64,000 bases of DNA from Leptospira neocaledonica. Lineage in GTDB: Bacteria > Spirochaetota > Leptospiria > Leptospirales > Leptospiraceae. Shown here in pieces: positions 57,961 through 64,000 of this stretch (positions within the stretch are counted from its first letter, which is position 1; each line of letters opens with the position of its first letter). Under the pieces are notes generated by a model. That model was not told the origin of the DNA and made no database searches. It saw nothing but the letters and a program-made list of their open reading frames with translations. Location of the stretch: NCBI RefSeq assembly GCF_002812205.1, contig NZ_NPEA01000004.1, forward strand, positions 124,001 to 188,000, written 5' to 3'. The translations under genes and the position numbers were made by a program.

Positions 57961-58440
57961 ATGAAAATCAAAAAAGAATTCGTTACGCCTTATTTAGTTT
58001 TTATCTTTCTTACCGTGGGGGCCACTGGTGTCTTGATGTTCTTTCATATCTTGGATGATTATACAAAAGTTGTTCATGAGTTTTTAGGGCTAAGTTTCGT
58101 CGTTTTTGCAATTTTGCATGTACGAATGAATTGGAGTAATATTAAAAATTATGCGAAGAAGCGGCAGCTTCTTATTCCAAGTATTGCGATTCTTATTCTT
58201 TCAATTGCGTTTATCGTCGGAGGGAAAATGCATGGGAATTTGGAAGACCAGATTTTGGAAAAATTCGCTAAGTCTCCGGTTTCCGATTCTTTCAAACTTT
58301 TGAACGGGGACTATCAGCAATCCGTAGAAATTCTGAAAAAGAATAATATCATTATAGATGACCCTTCGAAATCACTGGAAGAGATCTGTATTCAGAATAA
58401 AAAATCTCCCGAAGAAATTATAGAATTAATTTTAAAGTGA
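57961..58440 (+). CDS. DUF4405 membrane protein
   Basis: This protein of about 159 residues has two or three N-terminal membrane segments with spaced histidines (FFHILDDYTKVVHEFLGLSF, AILHVRMNW), the DUF4405 pattern that may bind haem. A soluble tail follows (SVEILKKNNIIIDDPSKSLEE). I chose the ATG at 57961, which starts MKIKKEFVTPYL. An ATG at 57937 with AAGG before it is the alternative. The stop overlaps the GTG start of the next gene. Confidence 0.78.
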   Translation: MKIKKEFVTPYLVFIFLTVGATGVLMFFHILDDYTKVVHEFLGLSFVVFAILHVRMNWSNIKNYAKKRQLLIPSIAILILSIAFIVGGKMHGNLEDQILEKFAKSPVSDSFKLLNGDYQQSVEILKKNNIIIDDPSKSLEEICIQNKKSPEEIIELILK

Positions 58441-59768
58441 CCACCAGCATGAATTTTAACCTGCAAACCGAACATTATCAATCTTACATTCTGAAAATAA
58501 TCTTTGCAGTGACGGTAACGACCGCGGCCTTCTTTTTGATTGACTGTAAAAAATCTGCAGCTTCGGAAGATCAGACAATCGCTATCATCAACGCAAATAT
58601 CTTCGATGGAGAAGATCTAATTAAAGATCATGTATTGATCATTAAAGGAACTCATATAAATTCTATAGGCGGAGAGATTCCAGAAGGTGCAAGGATCGTA
58701 GATGCGAAGGGTGGCCTGTTGATGCCCGGCCTAATCGATTCTCATGTTCATACCGATATAGATGGATTGCGTGATGCACTCTTATTTGGAGTTACTACAG
58801 AATTGGAGATGACAGGCCAATGGATGTTCTGGGAACGTTGGCAGCTTGCAAATCGAAATGATATTGCAGACATGCGTTCCGCGGGTATGGGAATCACTCC
58901 TCCTGGTGGGCATCCTACACAATACATGCAGTTGAGTAGCAACTGGTTCTTAAAAACGTTTTATCGTTATCCATTCGTTTCCTCTCCGGAAGAAGCGATC
59001 AAATTTGTGGACAAACAAGTAGAAGAAGGTTCCGATTTCATCAAGATCATCATAGAAGACGGAGAAACTGTAGGCACTCCAGGACTTCCAGTCATTGATG
59101 ATACAACATTAGTTGCTTCTGTAAATGCTGCTCATCGACATGGGAAGATGGCAATCGCTCATGTTACTTCCTTGGAAGGAGGACGTAGAGCAATTTCCGC
59201 AGGAGTAGATGGATTAGCACATATGTTCTTTGATGAAAAACCGGATAAAGAACTAATCTCTGCTATTCGATCTTCCGGAACTTTTATCGTTCCCACATTG
59301 ACTACACTTTCTACCGCTTTCGGAAACAGTCCCAGAACATTAGTCTCAGATAAACGTGTTAGTTCTAAGCTGAGCAAAGAATGGTTAGAAGCTCTTTCTA
59401 AAAACATGAATGTTTATCCCAAAGGGAAATTAGAAGATTCTTTTGAAAGTGTGATAGCTCTTCATAAAGCCGGTGTGGATATATTGGCCGGCAGTGACGT
59501 TTCAGAACCGATCGCGGATTTAGGAGGACTTGCTCATGGCGCAAGCCTTCATCATGAATTGCAACTTTTGGTCGCGGCCGGATTCAAACCAATAGAAGCA
59601 TTACGTGCTGCAACTTCTATTCCGGCCCGAAGATTTAGCCTAAACGATCGTGGTAAAATTTTTCCAGGGGCAAGAGCAGACTTGTTGCTGATTGATGGAA
59701 ATCCGCTTCAGAATATTTCGGACACTTTGTCCATCGGTAAGGTTTGGCGGGCCGGTGTGCAGCAGTAG
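58437..59768 (+). CDS. Amidohydrolase-family lipoprotein, imidazolonepropionase-like
   Basis: This 443-residue metal-dependent hydrolase has a lipoprotein-like signal ending AAFFLIDC. Metal and catalytic sites are GLIDSHVHTD, the region DFIKIIIEDGETV with the lysine, AIAHVTSLEGG, GLAHMFFDEKP and GSDVSEPIADLGG. The C-terminal AARRFSLNDRGKIFPGARADLLLIDGNPL is typical of imidazolonepropionase-type and related amidohydrolases. The start is GTG overlapping the preceding stop (GTGA); an ATG at 58449 is possible. Substrate unknown. Confidence 0.85.
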   Translation: MTTSMNFNLQTEHYQSYILKIIFAVTVTTAAFFLIDCKKSAASEDQTIAIINANIFDGEDLIKDHVLIIKGTHINSIGGEIPEGARIVDAKGGLLMPGLIDSHVHTDIDGLRDALLFGVTTELEMTGQWMFWERWQLANRNDIADMRSAGMGITPPGGHPTQYMQLSSNWFLKTFYRYPFVSSPEEAIKFVDKQVEEGSDFIKIIIEDGETVGTPGLPVIDDTTLVASVNAAHRHGKMAIAHVTSLEGGRRAISAGVDGLAHMFFDEKPDKELISAIRSSGTFIVPTLTTLSTAFGNSPRTLVSDKRVSSKLSKEWLEALSKNMNVYPKGKLEDSFESVIALHKAGVDILAGSDVSEPIADLGGLAHGASLHHELQLLVAAGFKPIEALRAATSIPARRFSLNDRGKIFPGARADLLLIDGNPLQNISDTLSIGKVWRAGVQQ

Positions 59769-59783
59769 TTATAAAAGACCATA

Positions 59784-61376
59784 TTAATTCTTATTCCAAA
59801 TCACATACGAAGGTTTTACGGAAACCACAAAGTATTTTTCCTTTATACGTATCTCTGCGTAAGCACGATTTAGAACTTTACGATATACTATATATTCCAG
59901 ATTCCAAGGGCCAGGCTCGGAAGAAGGACCCAAAACTTTCGGTTGAACGGGCTCTCCATTCGATTCAGATTCAGGCCCGTTTTTCCAGATCAATTTTACG
60001 GAAAGTGGAAGATAAGCAGGATCTGCAAATGCAAAGCTAGACTCTTCCACCTCTTCCGCTACTATGGAAAGTAATGTTTCCAAACTTCCCGGGGAAACCT
60101 CCTTACAGAACTGAGGTTGGATAGAAGGAGTTCCAAAGAATGGCCTACGGATCACCTTGCATAAATATTTTGCTCTATCCGGAACTACAAGATCAGCTTC
60201 TTTGTCGCGAGCATCCCAGAAAGGAAATTTATTTCTGCTCTCTGGAGGGATGAGTTTATTTAGGATATCTGCCGATTCCGAATCTTCTTCCGAGTCGTCG
60301 TCTTTATCGGAAACTTTAGAGCCCACTTGTTTTAAAAATAGATCGATTGCTTCTCTGCCACCACCTTCAAGTGCATAAGCAAATACTGGATCTGGACTTT
60401 CTCTCATCAGAATTTTGAGAGCAGGCAAATAAGTTTGTATCCAATCCCAATTGCCTGACTGGCAGATCTTCTTCATCAATATTTCGGATTCATCTCCTGC
60501 GTTGAAAGAATCTCCGATCATTGTGCAGGCTTCTTTCTTTCTATCCATGATCAGAAGATTTTTCGCAGTCTCCCATTTTCCTCTTTTGGAAGAAGCATAG
60601 GTCCCACTTGTCAGAAAATATCTTGTACTAGATTCAAACTTTCCGTTATGCCGGAGAAACTTGGCGTATAAAAATAATAGATCCGATTTGGATTCGTTGC
60701 TTAATTCTTTGAATCGTCCGGAAAAAAAAACTCTTCTGTAAGGTGTTCCTTTCCCGGATTGTATAGAAGATCCTACCCAAAGTGGAAGTGCCTCATCTCT
60801 TGTCAGAATGTCTTTAGAAAATAGGAAGAAGAATACGTTATCCCAGCCCTCAAAATCTTTTTGTTTCATTTTGAGGGAATAACAAAGACGAATCAAAGAA
60901 TGATTTTCCTTTCTGGACAATACTCTATAAGGATCGGGCGGACTAGGTTGGATCAGTTCTCCTGTTTCGGGATGAACGGTAGGCTCAGGCGGTTCCCATA
61001 CTGGAGTTTCTTTAGAACATGAATTTATAACGGCCAATAAGGAAAACGGTGTGACTCCTAATCCATCCGAAAGTGTTTTTACTAGAGAGGACCATTCTCC
61101 CTTTTTGTTTTTCAAACTTCCCGCTCTAGTTTGGTATTGGATAGCAGGAATGTATTTATTAAATTTTTCGTATAGAAAATACAATCTGGAAGACGCGGTT
61201 TTTTTAAAATCGCCTGTACCGGAAGATCGGACTACATCTTCGTATAATGGGATCGCAAATATCGGAGAAAGTTTTTCTAACTCGTAAGCTTCTTCATAAG
61301 AAACCGCAAAGCTCAAACTCGGGAATAGGGACAATGCCAGAAAGAAAAGTATCCTGATCTTTCTTTTAGAAAACAT
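59784..61376 (-). CDS. Large exported hypothetical protein
   Basis: I do not recognise this 530-residue protein. It has a signal peptide ([16 protein letters not shown]), a helical repeat-like first part ([22 protein letters not shown], like a TPR-type solenoid), a proline-rich piece ([20 protein letters not shown]) and an acidic spacer ([14 protein letters not shown]). It overlaps the penicillin-binding protein gene by 11 bases, so it is probably cotranscribed and may support cell-wall synthesis in the periplasm. Confidence 0.7.
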   Translation of the reverse strand: MFSKRKIRILFFLALSLFPSLSFAVSYEEAYELEKLSPIFAIPLYEDVVRSSGTGDFKKTASSRLYFLYEKFNKYIPAIQYQTRAGSLKNKKGEWSSLVKTLSDGLGVTPFSLLAVINSCSKETPVWEPPEPTVHPETGELIQPSPPDPYRVLSRKENHSLIRLCYSLKMKQKDFEGWDNVFFFLFSKDILTRDEALPLWVGSSIQSGKGTPYRRVFFSGRFKELSNESKSDLLFLYAKFLRHNGKFESSTRYFLTSGTYASSKRGKWETAKNLLIMDRKKEACTMIGDSFNAGDESEILMKKICQSGNWDWIQTYLPALKILMRESPDPVFAYALEGGGREAIDLFLKQVGSKVSDKDDDSEEDSESADILNKLIPPESRNKFPFWDARDKEADLVVPDRAKYLCKVIRRPFFGTPSIQPQFCKEVSPGSLETLLSIVAEEVEESSFAFADPAYLPLSVKLIWKNGPESESNGEPVQPKVLGPSSEPGPWNLEYIVYRKVLNRAYAEIRIKEKYFVVSVKPSYVIWNKN

Positions 61377-64000
61377 TCTTCAAAAGCTCCTGTTTTGCAT
61401 CCGACTTATGGGTCAGAGGACAGGTCTCCGCAGGAAGATGAGATGGATGAAATAGTTCGCTGGTCTTTTTAGGACAGTCGGGTCCGGGAAGTTTACCGGA
61501 TTCGGGACAGATTTCCATACTAACTGCTCTTTGAGAGTATTGGTATTTTTTTCTTTCTTCCTTATCGCCCGATTCCGCTGAATCAAATAGTTTAGCGATT
61601 GTTCCCCATAAAGGAGCAGCAATTGTTCCGCCTAACGCAGAAGTTCCCATACCGAAACCGGGAGAATCGTAACCTAACCAAACTGCCATTGAAATTCCAG
61701 GTCTAACTCCTACGAACCAAGCGTCTCTGTGTTCGTTTGTGGTCCCTGTTTTTCCGGCGACTTCTCCCCTATAGCCTGTGTTACGGACTCCTGCGTGATT
61801 CGCACTTCCATGCAATAAATCCACCATGATCTCAGCAGTAGGAGGAGTGATCGCTTTTCGAGTCTGAGGCCATTTCAAATTGAATTCGTCCTGATCCTTT
61901 CTTTGATAGACCACGTTACCCGCTCTATCTACCACTTTTTCGATCAAATGAGGTCGCACTATATTTCCGTCGTTTGCAAATGCAGAATACGCGGAAGCCA
62001 TTTCTAAAGGAGAAAGTTCCAAGGAACCTAACGCCAAAGAAAGATCTCGTCTAAATCTGCTCTTTAATACCTTTTCTTCGGGAAAGAAAAATCTTTCGAA
62101 TGCACTTGAAATCTCGCCTAATCCTAGTTTTTCGGCAATCTGGACCGCGGCGGTGTTTTTGGATTTTGCGAGTGCTATTCTAAGAGAAATATCTCCGTCA
62201 TATTGATTTCCGATATTTTCAGGCATCCAATTCGAAACCGAATTTTTATAGATCAAAGGTGCATCTAAGATATGAGTCGCCGGATTTGCGATCCCCGAAT
62301 CGATCGCTTCCGAATAGAGAATCGGTTTGATTGTGGATCCAGTCTGTCTATACATTCCAGTGGCTCTCGGGAACTGGTTGTCCGATTTGAATTCCGTTCC
62401 TCCATGCATAAGAAGAACATCTCCTGTTTGTGGATCTACTGCTACGACTGCTGCTTGTAATCCACTGTCGCCCCCGGTTACAAATCTATCCGTATCTATG
62501 AATAATTCTAATGCAGGAGAAAGTTCAGCGACTAAATTCCGAAAAGGAGTTACATCCGCATTTTTACCGTTCTCCGTGAGTCGGTTTCGTCTAACTTGTC
62601 CGCTCTTTAAAAGATTTTCCACATGTGTTTTGACCACCTTCTGCAATTCCGCTTGGACCGGTTGAGAAATTGTGGTATAAACTGAAAATCCTCCACTTTC
62701 GTATATATTCGTATCCGGATACATCGCCTGCAGGAATTTTCTTACATGTTCCGTTACATAAGGAGAATCATCCTTACGATTTCCATACACTGTCTCTCCG
62801 GGAGAACGAGTATTAAATGCCTGATAGATCTCTTGGATAGTGGGCCTTAGATCTTCTTTTAAGGCCCCGTCGTTCTCCAAAGATCGTAAGATCGCCTCTA
62901 CTCTTCCGGAAGATAGATCAGGATTTTTTAATGGAGAAAAACGATTAGGGGCAGATGCCAATGAAGCCAGAACGATCATCTCCGCTACATTTAAATCTTT
63001 CGGTTTTTTTCCGAAATAGAACTCTGATGCACTTGCAAACCCGAATGCACCATGACCCAAATAAACATTATTCATATAATGTAATAGGATCTTTTCTTTA
63101 TCCAGGGCGGATTCCAGAGCATAAGCAAGCTGGGCTTCTTTCAACTTTCTTCCCAAACTTTTTTCACGATCGTTCAGAAGGATACGAGCCAACTGTTGTG
63201 TGATGGTAGAAGCGCCTTGTTTAAAACGAAAACTTATTATGTTTACGAAAAATGCACGAAGTACGGAAGAATAATGAATCCCACCATGTGAGAAGAAGCT
63301 GCGGTCTTCTACAAGTAGCACCATTCTTTTCAAATTTTCAGGATAAGCTTCCCATTCTAAATTACTGGTTTTTTTACCGAAAATTTCGGAAACCTTTCTA
63401 CCGTCTCTATCATAAATGACAGTGGGCTGATGAATATAAAAAATACTTAATAGACCTGGGACTTCCGCTTCTCTTTGGATAACCCCCATCCAGAAAAAGA
63501 TCAGGAACACTAATGCCAAAGGTAATGGAATAAGAACGAACCATATATTCGGACGGAATTTAGGAAATTGAAACCTTCTTCCCTTCTCTAATAATCTTTC
63601 GGATAAGGTTTTGATCGGACGATGGAAGGGTGTTGGTGATTCTGTTTCAGTTCTGACTTTTTGGAACCAAGGTCGATCTTCCGAAGAATTTTTAGACCAG
63701 GATTCTTTCCAGTTTTCCCATTTGGTTTGTAAACCTTCTATGAAACCCGCAAGTGGAGATTTTTTAGGAATTTCCTTTTGGATAGGACGAACAATAGGTC
63801 GTTCTCTTTCCTGAAATGTTGGAGGTCCAACAGGTGGCAATGGTATCTCCTCTTTGGGAGATTCTTTTTCTTGTATAACTTCAAGTGGAGAAGAGACGTA
63901 TTTGACCAATGCCTTTTGGCCACAACGATAACAGGTGAGTTTAAAAATAGTCCCCGTAGGAACTCCTTCCGGCAGCCTGGAAACGGTTCCGCAAGAAAGG
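61366..64000 (-). CDS. Class A penicillin-binding protein, PBP1A/1C type (5' part outside the window)
   Basis: This is a bifunctional peptidoglycan synthase. From a TTG at 63909 it would be 847 residues: a membrane anchor near residue 125, glycosyltransferase motifs [13 protein letters not shown] and [11 protein letters not shown], and transpeptidase motifs GSTIKP (SxxK), SKNTAA (SxN) and AGKTGTTN (KTGT). The frame stays open to the window edge, and these extra codons spell a zinc-ribbon-like segment with LSCG and CYRCGQKAL, so the real start lies beyond 64000. Confidence 0.93.
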   Translation of the reverse strand, partial: LSCGTVSRLPEGVPTGTIFKLTCYRCGQKALVKYVSSPLEVIQEKESPKEEIPLPPVGPPTFQERERPIVRPIQKEIPKKSPLAGFIEGLQTKWENWKESWSKNSSEDRPWFQKVRTETESPTPFHRPIKTLSERLLEKGRRFQFPKFRPNIWFVLIPLPLALVFLIFFWMGVIQREAEVPGLLSIFYIHQPTVIYDRDGRKVSEIFGKKTSNLEWEAYPENLKRMVLLVEDRSFFSHGGIHYSSVLRAFFVNIISFRFKQGASTITQQLARILLNDREKSLGRKLKEAQLAYALESALDKEKILLHYMNNVYLGHGAFGFASASEFYFGKKPKDLNVAEMIVLASLASAPNRFSPLKNPDLSSGRVEAILRSLENDGALKEDLRPTIQEIYQAFNTRSPGETVYGNRKDDSPYVTEHVRKFLQAMYPDTNIYESGGFSVYTTISQPVQAELQKVVKTHVENLLKSGQVRRNRLTENGKNADVTPFRNLVAELSPALELFIDTDRFVTGGDSGLQAAVVAVDPQTGDVLLMHGGTEFKSDNQFPRATGMYRQTGSTIKPILYSEAIDSGIANPATHILDAPLIYKNSVSNWMPENIGNQYDGDISLRIALAKSKNTAAVQIAEKLGLGEISSAFERFFFPEEKVLKSRFRRDLSLALGSLELSPLEMASAYSAFANDGNIVRPHLIEKVVDRAGNVVYQRKDQDEFNLKWPQTRKAITPPTAEIMVDLLHGSANHAGVRNTGYRGEVAGKTGTTNEHRDAWFVGVRPGISMAVWLGYDSPGFGMGTSALGGTIAAPLWGTIAKLFDSAESGDKEERKKYQYSQRAVSMEICPESGKLPGPDCPKKTSELFHPSHLPAETCPLTHKSDAKQELLKNVF

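Overview
The window looks like a chromosome segment of a Leptospira-type spirochaete. This is inferred from gene content and style, not from a marker gene. The clues are many short-signal lipoproteins and exported hypotheticals, a FlaA-like flagellar-sheath relative, a split transketolase, a Rieske protein inside a suf cluster, RsbU-type and EAL signalling proteins, and four isolated tRNA genes. There is no rRNA, CRISPR array, transposase or integrase.

Layout. 0-3 kb: molybdate importer modB-modA-modC behind a small membrane protein. 3-6 kb: SufT/PaaD-like protein, chromate transporter, AraC/GyrI-type regulator and a VapBC-like toxin-antitoxin pair. 6-10 kb: sufC-sufD-Rieske-sufS-sufU, with no sufB beside it. 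10-15.4 kb: EAL protein and a tightly overlapped response regulator/phosphatase-purC-purS-purQ operon. 15.4-19.2 kb: ccmA-ccmB-ccmC, then a divergent TPR protein and a periplasmic protein ending in a clear terminator. 19.2-29.2 kb: M48 membrane protease, peptide-type ABC ATPase, HMG-CoA lyase, a DUF2400 protein with an HhH/Fe-S look, tRNA-Lys and tRNA-Glu, purA, hisZ, and an acyltransferase-glycerol-3-phosphate dehydrogenase fusion.

29-37 kb: TetR regulator and FGGY kinase with a perfect operator-like palindrome, a beta-propeller exported protein, an MFS transporter, and an Old Yellow Enzyme divergent from a second TetR with a twin operator-like repeat. Two very small membrane-protein ORFs follow. 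37-44.5 kb: BNR-type lipoprotein, FlaA-like protein, D-2-hydroxyacid dehydrogenase, lipase-chaperone-like protein, lnt and a YprB-like exonuclease. 44.5-48.9 kb is visibly more AT-rich and encodes only exported proteins and lipoproteins, including a matrixin-type zinc metalloprotease translationally coupled to a 619-residue lipoprotein. I regard it as an acquired surface or secretion module and the best candidate for something undescribed.

49-56.3 kb: metallo-beta-lactamase-fold protein, membrane proteins, lipoproteins, polyprenyl synthetase, SirB1-like protein, and the N-terminal half of transketolase. 56.3-58 kb: tRNA-Thr and tRNA-Tyr. The 3' end of tRNA-Tyr is repeated downstream as part of a ~212-bp tandem repeat, next to a BrnT/BrnA toxin-antitoxin pair and a GC-rich dispersed repeat also present near 31.8 kb. 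58-64 kb: DUF4405 membrane protein with an amidohydrolase lipoprotein, an exported hypothetical, and a class A penicillin-binding protein. The reading frame of the last gene runs off the window edge through a zinc-ribbon-like segment.

All family names were read from motifs by eye. No database search was possible.
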